NCBI GenBank assembly: GCA_001803235.1
Contig: MHBL01000432.1
Span: forward strand, 17,399-81,398
Direction of reading: 5' to 3'
DNA: 64,000 nt
Origin: Lentisphaerae bacterium RIFOXYA12_64_32
GTDB taxonomy: Bacteria; Verrucomicrobiota; Lentisphaeria; Oligosphaerales; YB12-FULL-65-16
The stretch's first letter is position 1; each line of letters begins with the position of its first letter. Positions 1 to 15,000 of this stretch are shown here, piece by piece. Made by a program: the position numbers and the translations under genes. The notes under the pieces were generated by a model. The model worked only from the letters and a program-made list of their open reading frames with translations. It had not been told where the DNA came from and ran no database searches.

Positions 1-3000
1 GTTGCCGGCGCCCGCGGCGCCGACGTTGGCGAGGTCGTTCATATCGATCAGGTTAGCGGCGACCGTGAGGTACCGGAGTTCCTGCGCCACGCCGATAGAG
101 TTGGCGAAGTTGACGGTGCCGTTGAGTGCCTCGACGGTGAGGTCATCGTCGGTGCCGCCGGCCACGCCGACGATCGTGCTGTCGAAGTCGACATCGCCGT
201 TGTCGCTGACCACGGTGATCGAGCCTTCCATGGTGACGGCGCTGCGCACGTCGACCTTGTTGTTCTTGCCGTCCAGGGTGGTGTTGGTCAGGGCGATCAG
301 GGTACCGGCGGTGAGGTTGACGCCGTCCCCGGCGACGGTGAAGGCGCCGATGGTCACGTTGTTGGCCGTGGCATTGATGTCGACGAGGCCGTCGGCCTCG
401 ATGTCGCCGCCGATGGTGACGCCAGTGGCGCCGTCGATGTTGACCAGGTCGCCGGCGATAATCGGCGCGGCGGTGGTCACGGTGGTGCCGGCGTCCAGGG
501 TCACGTCGTCGTTGGCGACGATGGTTCCGGCGGCGTTGGTGGCGATGGTGGTTCCGGCCACGAGGGTGACGTCATTGCCGCTGTCGAGCAGGCCGTTGAC
601 GTCGATGGCGGCGATGGCGCGTGCCAGGACGGCGCCGGGGATGTCGATGGCGCCGTTGAAGGTGACGTTGGTCGCGCCGGTGGCGGCGCCGTTGGCGACG
701 GTCAGGCTGGTGAGTTGCGTAGCATTGTCGAGGGTGACATTGCCGGTGCCGGCCGTGAGGATCAGGTCAAACCCGCCGGACAGGCTGTTGGCGCCAGCGT
801 TGGAGAAGAGGATGTCGCCTGCGCCGGCAGCGCCGGTGTCGATGGTGACGTCCGCGCCCAGGACCACATTGGCGGCCGCGTCGAAGTCGACGATGTCGTC
901 CGCGGTGGTGATGTTGCCGAACAGGTTGGTGGTCCCGGTGGAGACGACCTCGAGGCCGGCGCCGTCGTTGGTGAACGTAACGGTTTCGAGGCGGACATCG
1001 CCCTCGCCGGTGGTGATCATGAGGCCGGACGCGGCGGTTTCGGTGATGGCGGTCATGAAGCTGACATCGCCGCCGTCGGTGGTGATGGTGCGTGCGGCGC
1101 CGAGGACGACATCCTGGCCGGCGTTCTCGGTGACGAAGGTGTAGGAGCCGTTTTCGTTCGTGTTGCTGAGGTCGACATTGAGGAGGATGTCCTCACCGTT
1201 GTCCGCCGCGCTGCCGTCGGCGAGGCGGAACAGGACGTTATTGCCGACCACGTTGGCGCCGATGGTCAGGTCGTCGGTGGCGTCGAAATCGTCAACGATG
1301 GCGTTGTTGGCGGTGAGGCGCACGTCGCCGGAGATGCTGGTGATCGGGGCGGCGATGTTCATGGCGTCTTCGGAGGTGGCGTAGATATCGCCATCGCCGG
1401 TGACGGAGAAGTTGATGGCCATGTTATCGGCGCTGTCCATGAAGATGTCGCCGGCGCCGATGATCACACCGTTGATGGTCAGGGTGCCGGTGCTGTCCAT
1501 GAAGATGTCGCCATCGCTGGTCACTGGGCCGATGGTGACGGTGGAGCCGCTGATGTTGACGCCGAGGAAGCCGTAGATGAGGCCGGAGATGTGGTTGATC
1601 ACACCCGTGCCGTCCGTGCCGGCGCGCAGGGCGACCCAGTTACTCTCGGAGCGGATGCCGCGCGTGGCGCTGATGACGTCCAGGACGATGTCGCCGGTGG
1701 CGGTGACGCGGAGGATTTCCTGGGACGAGATGCCGCGCTGGCCGCGGATATTGACGTCGTTGGCCGAGTCGATGCGGAGTTCGCCGCCCGAGATGATCTC
1801 GGTGCTGGCGACGGTGTTCATATCGACGTTACCGGTGGTGCTGCGCACGGAGATGTCGCCGATGCCGGTCGTGGTGACAACGGCGCGGTTAGCGTTGCCC
1901 GCATCGCCGATGAGAACGATGCCGGCGCTGATGCTGATGTCGCCGTCCTCGGCCTGGAGGGTAGCAGGCACGGCGGCGTCGGCCAGGGTGAGTGTGCCGA
2001 CGGCGTCGAAAGCCATGAGCGAGTCCTCATCGACCGTGATGTTGTTCCCGATCATGATGTTCTGGCCGGCCACGAACGCCATGTCGCCATCCGCGCTCAT
2101 GGTGTTGTTGATGTCGATATCGGTGCCGGCGTAGACGTTGGTGCTGCCGGCGCCGTTGGCCTGGGCCGAGTCGATGATGACGTCCTGGTTGGTGGCCGTG
2201 AGGTTGACCAGGTTGGCGGTGAGGTTGCCGCTGAGGATGTTCAAGTCAAAGCCTGCACCGAGGGCGCCGGCGACCGCGTTGGCGGTCAGGTCGATCAGGT
2301 CGACGGCGGTCATGTTGTCGCCGACGGTCAGTTCGCGGGCGGCGGTCATGGTGATCTCGGTCGGGGCGATGGTGGCGCCGATGCCATCGGTAAAGATGTC
2401 GTTGCTGGCGTAGGCCGTGAGGTTGAAGGCGCCGTCAACCGCGCCGCCGGTGAGCAGGATGTCGCCGGTGCCGCCGGTGGTCTGGAGCATGACGTCGTTG
2501 TTGAGGACGACGACTTCGGTGGCGGACAGGTCGATATTGCCGTTGTCGACGACGATGTTGCCGTTCAGGGTCGTGCGGCCGCCGAGGCCGCTGGTGTCGA
2601 CCGTGACGCTGTTGGCGCTCGGGCCGATGGCGCCGAGGGTGACCTGGCCGTCGGTGGCGGCGGTGAAGGTGAAGTCGACGTTGCCGTCCATCGGGGTGAT
2701 GCCGAAGTCGAGGTCGCCGCCCACCACGGTGCTGGTGAAGGCGCCGGCAGTGCCGGTGGCGGTGGCGAACCCGGCGTTCACGTCGAGGAGGTTGGCGACG
2801 AAGACCGGGCCGTCAAAGATGACATTGGTCGCGTCGATGGTGATGTCCGGGTCAGCGAGGGTCCCTTCAACGCCGATGCCGCGGACGGTAACGGTGTCGC
2901 CGGTGATGACGGCGTCGTTGCCGACGGCGAGGGCGTTGATCTCCTGGCCGGCGAACATGGTGACGTTGCCGCCCAGGCTGGTGATGGACACATCGGTATC

Positions 3001-6000
3001 GATGCGCAGGTGGTCATTGATCAGGATGTCGCTGCCGGCCTGGAGGTCGGCGCCGAGCTGGATGTCGGTGAAGTCGCCGCCACTGGTCAGGGTCATGGAG
3101 GTGCCGGCGACGACGGCGGCGTTGATGTCGAGGATGTCGATGCTGGTCAGGGTGACGGCGCCAGAGGCGGTGGTCCCGGCATCCAAGGTGATATCCGCGC
3201 CGGTGCCGGTGGTGACCAGGGTCAGGTTGCCGCCGGCATTCAGCGGGCCGCTGACCAGAACGTTGCCGTCAATGCCTTCGAGCAGGCCAACCATGTTGAC
3301 CGTCAGGTTCCCGGTGGTGCTGAAGGCTTCGGCAAACACGACGCCGTTGGTGCCGACGTCGGTGATGGCGAGCGCGCCGATGTTGCCGCCGTCGAGCAGG
3401 ATCCCGGACGCGGCGCCGGTGGCGATCAGGGTCAGGGTGTGTGTGCCGTCGAGGTCGCCGAGGTCGATGACGCCGGCGGCGGAGTCGGTGACCGTCATGG
3501 TCACATCTGCGGCCAGGGTGGTGAGGCCGACATCGGCGGTACTGACGCGGTTGGCGGTGATGTCGCCGGCCAGTTCGGCGGCGTCGGCATTGAAGTCGAG
3601 CGTGCCGACCTGGACATTGGTGCCGATGGACTCGGCGTAGATGGTGCCGTGGTCAGCGGTCAGGGTCAGGGCTTCGACGCCGGCGGTGGTGGCGTCGACC
3701 GGGCCGGCGAGGACGATGTCGTCCAGGTCGGACTGGATGGTGAGGGTGGCTTCGAGGTCGATGCCGTCGGCGCCGGCGGCTTCGAGGCTGACCGTGCCGT
3801 CAGCGCGGACGTTGGCGGTGAGGTCAATGCCATTGTCGCCGGACATGGCGCTGAACGCGCGCAACTGGTTCGTCTGGCCGATGGAGCCGAGGCGGATGAG
3901 GCCATTGACGTTGGACACGGCCAGTGCGAACGGCCCGTCGATGACGGTGTCGTCGAGGTCGATGGTGGTGGCGCCGACGATGTCGGAGCTGTTGATGGTG
4001 CTGTCGTTCAGCAGTGTGACTGCCAGGGTTGTGCCCACGGTGTCCTCGAGCGTGACCAGGCCGGCAACCGTGACGTCGCCGTTCAGGGTCGCGGTGTTGG
4101 CATCGACGATCAACTGTGTCGGGGCCGGGCCGCCCTGGCCCATGTCATTGATGGAGACATTGCCGGCGGTGGCGTTGACGGTGAGGTTGAAGGCGCCGAT
4201 CAGATCGTCACTGAGGCTGACGCTGCCGGTGTTCGCGGTGAGGGTGACGGGCACGGCCAGGGTGGTTGTGCCGCTGCCGCTCATATCGATATTGACAGTG
4301 GCGGTGACATTGCCGTTGAACTCGATGTCCTCGGCGGTGATGACGATGTTGTTGATCGGGGTGACGATGCCGACGGTGCTGTTGAAGTCGGCCAGGCCGC
4401 TGGGCGCGTTGACCACGAGGTTGTGGATGGCGGCGACCGCGTCGTCGTCGAGGGTGGCGGCGAACCGGACGTTGCCGGTCTGGCTGGTGACGGTGAGCGT
4501 GGTGGCGGTCAGGCCGTTGATGATGGCCGGGCCGTTGATGTCGATGTTGTGTTCGGCGAGGAGCGTGTGGCTGCCACCCGCGTCGCCGGCGCTGAGGTTG
4601 ACCAGGGTGTCGGCGTTGATGGCGAGGTAGTCGGCGGCCGTGACGTTGGCGGCGACATTGACCGTGCCGTCATTGGCGGTGATGGTGGTGCCGCCGATGG
4701 TGTTTTCGGTGTCGGCGGTGACATTGACGACGGCGGTGTTGGCCGTGGTGTCAGAGGCGCTGATCAGGACGTTATCGCCGCCGACGTCGGCGGCGATGTT
4801 GATCGTGCCGATGGCGCCGTCAGCGTTGGTGACGCGGACGATGGTGGCGCCGTTGGTGCTTTCGATCGGCGAGTTGACGGTGATCGTGTCGAGCGCGTCG
4901 ATGGTGATGTCGCGCACGGCCTCAATCCCGGTGCCGGTGACGGTGACGGTGAGCGGGCTGGTAGTGGCGCCGATAGTGACATCGCCGCCGGCGGTGATGT
5001 CGGCCAGGTCGGTGGTCAGGAGTCCGACCGTGACGCTGGTGACGGCGTCGATGGTGACGTTGCCGTCGGCGTCGATCCCAGTACCGTTGATGGCGACGGT
5101 GAGCGGCGTAGTGTTGCCGCCGATGGTGACATTGCCGCCGGCGTCGATCCCGGACACGTCGAGGGTGGTGTTGGCGATAGTGACGGCGGTGTTGGCGTCG
5201 ATGGTGACGTTGCCGGCGCCGGTGGTGACGATGCGGCCGTCGAAGCCGAGGTTGCCGAGGGTGACATTGACGCCATCGATGGCGATGGTGCCGTCGGCGG
5301 CGCTGACGGTCGCGTTGGTGGTGGTGCCGATATTGACGTTGCCGGTGCCGGCGTTGAGGCTGTCGGCGGTGAGGGTGATGGTGCCGGCGCCGTGCGTGGC
5401 GACGTTGGCGGTGACCAAGGCGTTAGCCGCGACGACGTTGAGGTCTGCCGTGGAAGTGACCGCAACGTTGCCGGTGCCGCTGGCCACGGCGTTGTTCAGG
5501 GTCAGAGTGCCGGTGTTGTCGAAGGTGATGTTGGCGCCGGCGCCCTGGGTGGCGAGGTTTGCGGTGGCGGCGATGGCGTTGTTGATGTCGATGCTGGCCG
5601 CGCCCGTGCCGGTGGTGGCAGCCGTGATGGTCGCCGCACTGGTGTCGATGAGCGTGGTGGCGCCGATACCGTTCACGGACAGCAGATTGATGATGGCGGC
5701 GGTAATGTCGGTGCCGTCGACGGCCACATCGTCATCGATGTCGCCGGCCGAGGTGATGGTGACGATGTCGTCGGTCGCGGTGAGGGTGTCGATGGAAACA
5801 TCACCGCTGTCATAGGTGGTGATGGTGATATTGCCGGTGGTGCCAGCGGTCACTGTGGTGGCGGTGAGGTTCCCGGTCTCGTTGCTGAGGTTGATCGAGC
5901 CGTCGAAGGTGGTGGCTGTGGTGAAGGTGACGCTGCCGCCGCCGGTCTGATCGAACGTGATGCTGCCGGCGCCAACCCCGACGGTGAGCGTGGTCACGGT

Positions 6001-9000
6001 AACCGGTGTGGCGCTGACGTTATCCACATTGATGTTCTCGGTACCGGCGCTGCTGTCGATGGTCAGGGTCTGGCCGGAGATTTCGAGCTGCGCGTCGTTG
6101 CCGATACCCAGCACCGCATTCAGGTCGATGATGGCGGCAGTGATGTCCGGGGTCACGTCGTTGTTGCTCTCCTCGATGGCGGCGGCCGAGTTGATCTGGA
6201 CCGTATCGCCGAGGGCGACGACGTTGTCGACGTTGATATCGCCGAGAGTGGCGGCATCGGTGGTGAGGGTGACATTCCGGGCGGTACCGCCGGCCACCAC
6301 ATTGCGGGCGGTCAGTGAACCGCCAGCATCGTACACGGTCACGTTGATCGCGCCGTCAGCCGTGGTGGCGGAGACGGTGAGTGCGACACCGCCGCTCTGG
6401 TCGAAGTCAATGGCGTTGTTACCGCCGATGCCAGCGGTGTTCAAGTTGGCCGTGACGTTGGTGACCGCGGTATTATCAAGGTATATAACGCCGCCGGTTC
6501 CGGTCGTGTCCGCAGTGATCGTGGTCGCGGAGTTCAGGTCCAGGCCATTCGTTTCGGCGGCGCCGCCGATGAGTCCGACCGCGTCCAAGTCGACGATTGC
6601 GGCGGTGATGTCCAGCCCGTCTTCATCGGTATGCGTGATGGTCCCACCGCTGGTGATGGTCACCTTGTCGGCCCCTGCGGTGATCTCGTCAATGACCACG
6701 TTTCCGGCCCCTGCGGCGGTGGTGATCAGGGTCACATTGCCGTCGTTGACGGCGGCGGTACCGGCGTTGATGACCCCGGTTGCCGACTGGGTGATGGTGC
6801 CGCCGGCCTGGAGCCAGACACTGCCGAGGGCCGCACCCATGGTCAGGTCGGTGATGTTGATGGCGTTGGTCTCGTTGAGGTAGATGTCGCCGGCGGTGGT
6901 CGAGTTGATGTTGGCGTAGCTGATGGCCCTGGTGTTGATGGCCAGGCTGGTGGAGTTGCCGATGCCGCCGGTGGTCTGGATGCTCAGGTCGTCGGCGGTG
7001 ATGAGGCTGTTGTCGTTGGCATCCGTGACACTGCCGGCGACCGTGAGGCTCACGTCCCCGAGGGTGGCGTCCACGCCGCCGGCGCCGATGGTGATCAGGC
7101 CGATTTCCGCGTCACTGCCGGCGTTGTTGACGGTGATGGTGATGCCGTTCGCAGCCGCGTCGGTCGAGCTCTGGACGTCGGTGATGACGGTGTCGCCGCC
7201 CGTGGTGATGGTGATGGCGCCGTCATTGGTGTCGACGTTGAGCAGTTCGACGCCGTCGGTTTCCTGGAGAACGATATTGCCGATCGCGGTGACGCTGGCG
7301 TCGATCTGGGTGGCGGTGGTGTCGAAGTCCGCGACGCCCGCGGCGCCGATGCCGGTGGTGGCGGTGAGGGTAACGAGACCGCCGCTGACGTTGACCGGGG
7401 CCTCGAGGAGGCTGTTGTCGGTGATGGCGCCGCCGCCGGCGGTGACGGTGACATTGCCGGTGCCGGCGGTGATGGCATCGACGGCGACCGCACCGGCGGT
7501 GGCCACGACGGTGACCTGGTCATTGCTGGTGTCGATGGTTCCGACGGTGATGGCGCCGATGGTGGAGGTGAGAGTGAAGCCGCCATCGACATTGACATCG
7601 GCGATGGTGAGGCCGTCGCTTTCGAGGATGTAGGAGTCGCCGGCCACGACCGAGACGGTGCTGGTCGGAATGCCATCTGGCGGGAGCGTGTCTTCGTGGA
7701 TGTAAAGCGTATCCACATCGATGTCCAACGCGCCGTCGCCAGCGCTGCTGCCGATGGCCGAGGCGCCGAGGATGTAGAGGGTCGGTGTCTCGATGATGCC
7801 GAGCGCGGCGGTGTTGGTATCGGTGATTTCGCCGCCGGCGGTGAGTGTGACGCTGCCGGCGCCGGTGGTGGTGATGGTATCGAGCAACGAGATGCCCTGG
7901 TCGGCGGTGATGGTGACGGTGCCGCCGCCCTGGACGGTGATGCCGTCGCCGATCATGTTGTTGAGGTTGACGCTACCGCCGGTGCTGGTGAGCGAGACAT
8001 TGCTGCCCGCGACGCCGGTGGCGATGGTCTGGGTGATGGTGATGGTGTCGTCAGCGGTGATGTCGACATGGTCCATGTCGGCGCTGATGCCGCCGGTGCC
8101 GGCGATGCCGATCTGCAGGGCGCCGGTGTTGACGATCTTGGTGCCGTTGACCTCAGGAGTGCCGTTGCCGTAGCTTTCGTCGAGCCGGTCGAGGACGCCG
8201 TCGATGTCGGTGAGTGCGAGTTCGCGGACCTGGGTCATGAGTCCGACCTCGGCGAGGTTCTGGAGGGTGAGGGAGTGGGCGACGATGATCGAGTCGTTGT
8301 TGAGCGAGTAGACGCCGGTGTTGTTCGCATTGTCGGCGCCGTCGATGAGGATGGACGAGCCGCTGGTCATCCGTCCCACGGCGAGCAAGCTGCCACGGAC
8401 GTAGATTTCGATGACGCCGTCGGCGGTCATCTCATGAATGGTGGCCTGGCTGCGCACCGAGAGTTCGCCGACGTGATCGGAATCCAGGACGGTGATGTTG
8501 TCGACGGTGGTATTGATGTCGTCCATGCCTTCGACGTGGTGGACAATGAGCTCCGCGGAGATGATATCGTTGGTAAGGCTGGCGCGGCCGGTGCCGATCA
8601 GGTTATTGCCGACGTTGAGGTCGACGAGGTCGCCGGCGCTGAACCCGGAGGTGAGGGCGGAGATGACGACGTCATTGCCGACATCGGCAAAGATGCTGCC
8701 GGAGGCGGTCTGGATATCCGGGGTGCTGGCGCCGGTGCCGTCGAGGAGCAGGTCGTGTCCGGCGGTCAGTCGGATGTCGCCGCCGGTAGAGGTGAAGCGG
8801 CCGGTGCCGGTGATGTTGATGTCAAGGCCGGCGATGCCGTTGATGTTGCCCTCGCCATTGGCGGTGACGACCGCCTGGATGTTGAGGCTGCTGCTGGCAT
8901 CGGTGGCGGCCAGGGTGACGTCGTTGTGGGCGCCGCTGGTGACGGCGCCGGTGACGGTCATGTCGCCGGTGGAGCGGATGTCGATCAGGCCGTCGGCGCT

Positions 9001-12000
9001 GACCGCGGTCGTGACCGTGAGGCCGCTGAGGTCGGGATCGGCCTCGAGGACGAACACGTCGCCGTTGGTGGAGTCGCCGTTGACGCCGGTGATGGTGAGC
9101 GTGTCGACGTTGGTGTTGATGGCCTCATCGGCGGCCCCGACGCTGTCGGCGTCGTCGATCACCAGGGTAGCGGCGGTGACGTTGACCTGATCGGCAATGG
9201 CACCGTAGATGGTGCCATCGGAGGTCAGGTTGACGATGGCGTCGGCGGCGGAGACGCGGCCCAGACCGATGTTGCCGTTGGCAGTGGTGGTCAGGTCCAA
9301 GTTGTTCGTGCCGCCGGCCGTGACCAGGGTGGCAATGATGTCGCCGCCGGTGGCGGTGATCTGGACGGTGCCGTCCAAGGTGGTGACGCGTTCGGCCACC
9401 AGTGTGCCGGTGGTTCCGGCGACGCCGTTCTGGATGAAGGCGATATCAGAGCCCGCGCCGATGGTGGTTGCGATAAGTGTCGTTTCGACGGCCGAGGCGT
9501 TGGTGATGGCGATGTCGTCATCCACGCCAACCGTGCTGGCCGTGATGGTCGAGCCGGTGGTCGAGGTAAGGACGTTGATGTCACCCGCGGTGGTGGTGGC
9601 CAGGACGATATCGCCGGCCGTGATGGTATTGGCGGCGGTGTTCGTGATGCTGCCGGTCTGGGTGCTGAGGCTGGCGCGGTCGCTGGTCGCAGTGATGGCG
9701 CCCTCGACGCTGATGTTGGCGCTGCCGGTGGTTGAGGCGGTGATGTCGCCGCCGCCGCCCGCGGTGATGGTGCCGAGGGTGAGGACATCCGCGGCCGCGT
9801 CGTCGCCGACGTTGCTGATCGTGATGCTGCCGTCGGTGGTCGTGGCGGACGTCACGCTCAAAGCGACATTGCCGGTCTGGGCGAAGGTGATGTCACCGAC
9901 GCCCGTGGTCAGGTTGATGGTGCTGGCATTGGCCGTGGCGAGGTTGAGGAGGTTGATGTCGCCAGCCGCGGACGTGGCGGTGATGGAATCGGTGGTGGCG
10001 TTGTAGTCGATTTCGAGGGGCAGGACGTTGCCGATACCGGTAGCGGCGATCAGGGTGATATCGTCGCCGAAGATGTCGGCGGTGGTATCGATGGCGTTGT
10101 CATTGATGCTGCGGCCCGCCACGAGGGTTACATCGCCGGTGCCTGTGGTGATGGTGTCGACGTACATGTCGTTCAGGTCGGAGATGTAGATATCGCCGGC
10201 GCCGGCCGCGCCAACACTGGCGGTCAGGACCGCCTCAGTATCGGTTTCGAGCCCGGATGCGGCACTGAACGCGCTGATGGGGGCGGTGTGGTCGGCCTGG
10301 CCGATGAAGCCGTTGGCGACGGTCATGGTGAGGGTGCCGGCGTAGATTTCCGCCAGGGCATCCGCGACGCCGTTGGCTTCGATGATGCCGCGGCCGACGG
10401 TAAGGCCACCAACTCCAGTACCGGCATTGGCGGTCAGGCTGACGGTGCCGGCGGTGCGGATCTGGCCGCCCGCGGTGTAGAACACGATATCGTCGTCGGC
10501 GGTCATGGTGATGTCGCCCGTGGAGGACATGACCAGTGCGCCGATGAGGATATCGCCATCGTCTGCGGCGACGCCGAGGCCGGTGGCGGTCAGGGTGATG
10601 TTGTGGTCGCCGGTGACGACGATGCCGTCACTGGGGCCGATCACGATGCGGCCGGCGGTCAAGGTGAAGTTATCGTCGATAATGGCGTTGATGATGGTCA
10701 CGCCGCTGGTGGCAACGATGGTGATGTCGCCGGGGATGGCGATGATGCCCTTGACGTAGACATTGTTGGCGCCGATCTGGCCCGGGGCCTCGATGTCGTT
10801 AACCGTCAGGCCCATGAGTTCAGTGACGTTGTCGAAGTAGATGTCGCTGGCGGTCCCGGCGTCGAGAGTCAGTTCGTAGTGGCCGGAGAGGCTGTTGACG
10901 ACCGGCGGAGTGTCGGGCAACCCGATGTTATTGGCGAAGATGATGTCGGCGCCAACGCCGTCGGGATCGGCACTGTTGATCACATTGTTCGTCGTATTGA
11001 TGGTTACGTTGGCGCCGAGGACCACATTGACGGCATCCGAGAAGTCGATCACGCCGTCCGTGCCGGCACTATTGTCGGTATCGATGCTGCCCATCAGAGT
11101 GACGGTCCCATTGCTGGCGACGGTGAGGTTGCCCATACGCGCGTCACCGGCCACGCTGCGTCCGACCTGACGCAGGAGGATGTTGCCGTTGGTCGCGGTC
11201 AGGGACAGGTCGTCGCCGCCGACATTGTCGTTCTCGATAGCGCCGCCGAAGAGGATGTCGCCAGTGGTCGAGGTAATGCCGAGGTTGGTGGTGATCAGGG
11301 TGAGCTGCGTCATGTCGGTCAGATCGATGTTGTCGCGGGCCGTCAGCGTCCCGGCGTTGATCCGTAGCCCCCAGGCGCCGTTGCCGTCGACATCGTCGTT
11401 GTCCGTATTCGACGGGCCGAAGGCGATGCTGCCGAGTGTATTGTTCGGGTCGGCGCTGAGAATGACGCGGCCGTTGTTGGCCAGGAGTGTGACCGTATCG
11501 CCGCGGATGGTGCCTGCGGTCAGGGTCAGATCGCTGTCCGAGTTGGCGTCGTCGTCGGCCTCGATCCGCACATTGCCGCCGGTGCTGGTGACCGTGGTGG
11601 CGTTGATCCCGACAGTTCCGCTGGCCGTGATGGCGATGTCGTCCACCGCGGTAATCCCGGCGCCACCAATGCTGACGGTGGTCGGGTCGATGGAGACCTT
11701 GCCGCCCGAGGCGATGGCATTGAGCGCCTCGCTGCCGAGCACGAACGCCCCGGCCGTATTGATCTTGACGTCGCCGCCGGTGGTGGTGATCTGCGCGTCG
11801 TTGTCGGCGTCGCCTACGGTAATGCTGGTTGCGCTCTCCAGGTCGATATCGCCGGTGGCTGAGAGCAGGTCGGTATCATCCACGGCCGTGCCGATGGTCA
11901 TGGCGCCGGTGGAGCTCAAGGCGATCGAGTCGGTGTCGGTGACGGTGATGTCGGCTTCAACATCCAGGGTGGTGCCCGCATCCAGCATGACATTACCGCT

Positions 12001-15000
12001 GGCGACCACGGCCGCATCCAGATCGATGCTCGTGCCCATGGCGATGCTCACGTTGCCGGACGCGCCGGTGGTGGTGATCGTGGCCGCCGCGTTGCCCTGG
12101 GTGAAGGCGTCCGCGCCGGTGATGGCGATGGGGCCTGCCACGGCGACCGGGTCATCCGCCTGCAACTCCACGGCGTTGCCGGTGATGGTCAGTGCGGTGA
12201 GCGGCGTGGCGGTGCCGATTTCGCTGAGGGTCACATCGCCGATGCCCTGCGCGTCGAGGCGCAGTGCGAAGGCGCCGTCGAGGGTGTCGCCGGCGCCGAA
12301 GGTGATCGGGCCGTTGTTCGCGGTGGTGCGGATGCGCACATCACCGACCAAGTCGATGTTGTCGGCCGCGCTCAGGTCCACGCCGGCGGCGCCGTCCGTG
12401 GTCATATCGCCGCCGAGGTAGGTCTGGCCGCTGCTGGTCAGGGCGATCGAGGTCAGGGGCGTGACGCTGCCCATGTCGCCGGTGATCGTGAGGATGCCGG
12501 CGCCGGTGGTCACTGCCAGGGCCTGGGCCCCGTCGACCGCGGCGTTCCAGGTCTGGGCCGTGCCGGTCACGGCGGTAGTCACGGTAACCGCAGCCCCGGA
12601 CAGGGTCACGCGGTCATCGCCCTCGTTGCCGAAGGTAATGGCATCGCCGCTGGTGAAGGTCAGACCGTCCAAGACGACGTTGCCCCGGAAATTGCTGTTC
12701 GTATCGCCCACGGCCGCCACGGTCACGTCGCCCATGAAGGTAATCGTGCCGCCGTCGCCCTGGACGATGCCTGACTGGGTTTCGACCGTGTTGGTGAATA
12801 CTGTTGACCCGAGCGAATTGATGGTGATGGCTGCACCAACCGCGTCACCCAAGGCCGCATCCCCGCCGACCAGGTTGCTGAACGTGGTGGTGCCGACACC
12901 CGCATCGATGGTCAGATCCTGATTGCCGTTAACCGTGCTGCCGAAACCGATATTCCCACCGGCCGTACTCACAGCGACCGGGCCGGTCAGAACAACCGCC
13001 GTCGCGATGCTGACCCCGTCGCCGCTGGTCGTGATGTCGCCCGCCGTCCAGACGGCGCCGGCGCCGTTCTGGGTCACTGCGCCGTCCGCGTTGATGTCGC
13101 CGGTCACGCCGATCGTCAGTCCGGTGCCGTTAGTGATGGTGACCGTGCCGCCGCTGGTGGTACGCACCAGTGCGTCGATGGTCGTGGTCAGGCCCGAGGT
13201 GATGCCGAGGTTGCCGTCCGCGGTCAAGGCGTTGTTGATGTCCACGTCACCTGCCGCACCGGCGGCGCTCAGGGTCATGCCGGCGCCGGAGGTCAGGTCA
13301 CCGTCCACGGTCACGTCGCCCAGCGTCGCCGTCAGGCTCAGGGTCGTGCCGGCGGTGATCGCCGCGTCGACATTGACGTTTTCGGCCAAGTCCGCAGTGC
13401 TGATTTCGATCGAACCGCCGGCCGTGATCGTCGCGGCGGCAACGTTCTGCACTTCGTCCGAAACCGTGACCTGGATGTTGCCCGGGATATCGACCAGGCC
13501 ATTGAAGGTCACGCCCTGGCCGTTGTTCACGTCCAGCAGGGTCAGTTCCTGCACGTCGCCGAAGCTCACGTTCGCGGTGTTCGCAATGGCGTTGATGGTC
13601 AGGTTGTGGGCGCCGCGCACGACGGTCTGGGCGCCGTTGAACAGGATCGCGTCATCGACATCGGCCGTGGTCACGTCGATGGTTACATCATTGGTCAGGA
13701 CCACGTCGCGGACGCCGGTGAAGTCGATCGTGTCATCCGTGTCGATGTTGCCGCCGAGGTTCAGGGTCACGGCGTTCACGTCCAGTGCGTCCACGTCCGT
13801 GCCGGCACCGACGGTGACCAGCGTGACGGTTCCCAGGGCCGCATCCAAGTTCAAGGTGTGGGTGTTCGCCGCGGCGCCCACGATATCGCCGCCGAACGTA
13901 ATGTCACCGGTCGTGGACTGGACGGTCACCGCGGCAACCGTCGCCAGTTGCACGGGCCGGGTCATGCTGCTCAGGTCGATACTGTCGCGAGCGCTGAGCA
14001 ACGCGGCGTTCAGTTGCACGCCGTAGGCGCCGTCGCTGTCGGTGTCGGACTGGCCGACGACGATGCTGCCCAGGGTGTTGTTCGGGTCGGCGCTGAGGAT
14101 GACGCGGCCGTTGTTGGCCAGGAGGGTGACCGTGTCGCCGCGGATGGTGCCGGCGGTGAGGGTCAAGTCGCTGTCGGAGTTGGCGTCGTCGTCCGCCTCG
14201 ATCCGCACATTGCCGCCGGTGCTGGTCACCGTGGTGGCGTTGATCGTGACCGTGTCGGTCGCGGTCACCTGGATATCATTGACCGCGGTAATCCCGGCGC
14301 CGCCAATACTCACGGTGGTCGGGTCGATGGACACGCCGCCGCCGGAGACGATCGCGTTAAGCAGATTGCTGCCCAGGACGAAGGCCCCGGCCGTATTGGC
14401 CTTCACGTCGCCGCCGGTGGTGGTGATCTGCGCGTCGTTGTCGGCGTCGCCTACGGTAATGCTGATCGCGCTCTCCAGGTCGATATCGCCGGTGGCCGAG
14501 AGCAGGTCGGTGTCGTCCACGTTCGTGCCGACGGTCATGGCCCCGGTGGAGCTCAAGGCGATCGAGTCGGTGTCCGTAACGGTGATGTCGGCTTCGACGT
14601 CCAGGGTTGTGCCTGCGTCCATCATGACATTGCCGCTGGCGACCACGGCCGCATCCAGATCGATGCTCGTGCCCATGGCGATGCTCACGTTACCGGACGC
14701 GCCGGAGGTGGTGATCGTGGCGGCCGTGTCACCTTGCGTAAAGGCGCCCGTGCCGGTGATGGCGATGGGGCCGGCCACGGCGACCGGGTCGGCGGCGGAG
14801 AGCGCGACCGCATCGCCCGTGATGGTCAAGGCGGTCAGGCGTGTCGCGGTGCCAATTTCGCTCAGGGTCACGTCGCCGATGCCGTTGGCGTCGAGTCGCA
14901 GCGCGTAGGCGCCGTCCAGCGTGTCGCCGGCGCCGAACGTAATCGGGCCGTCATTCGCGGTGGTGCGGATACGCACGTCGTGCGTCAGGTCAATGTTATT

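Noticed and set aside
715-6318. 1867-aa plus-strand ORF (and the 1034-, 1369- and 1373-aa plus ORFs at 6631, 13606 and 18019)
   Set aside because: Antisense to the continuous minus-strand TpsA frame. Their low-complexity Gly/Asp/Val/Ala translations are a compositional shadow of the GC-rich repeats; no recognisable domain.
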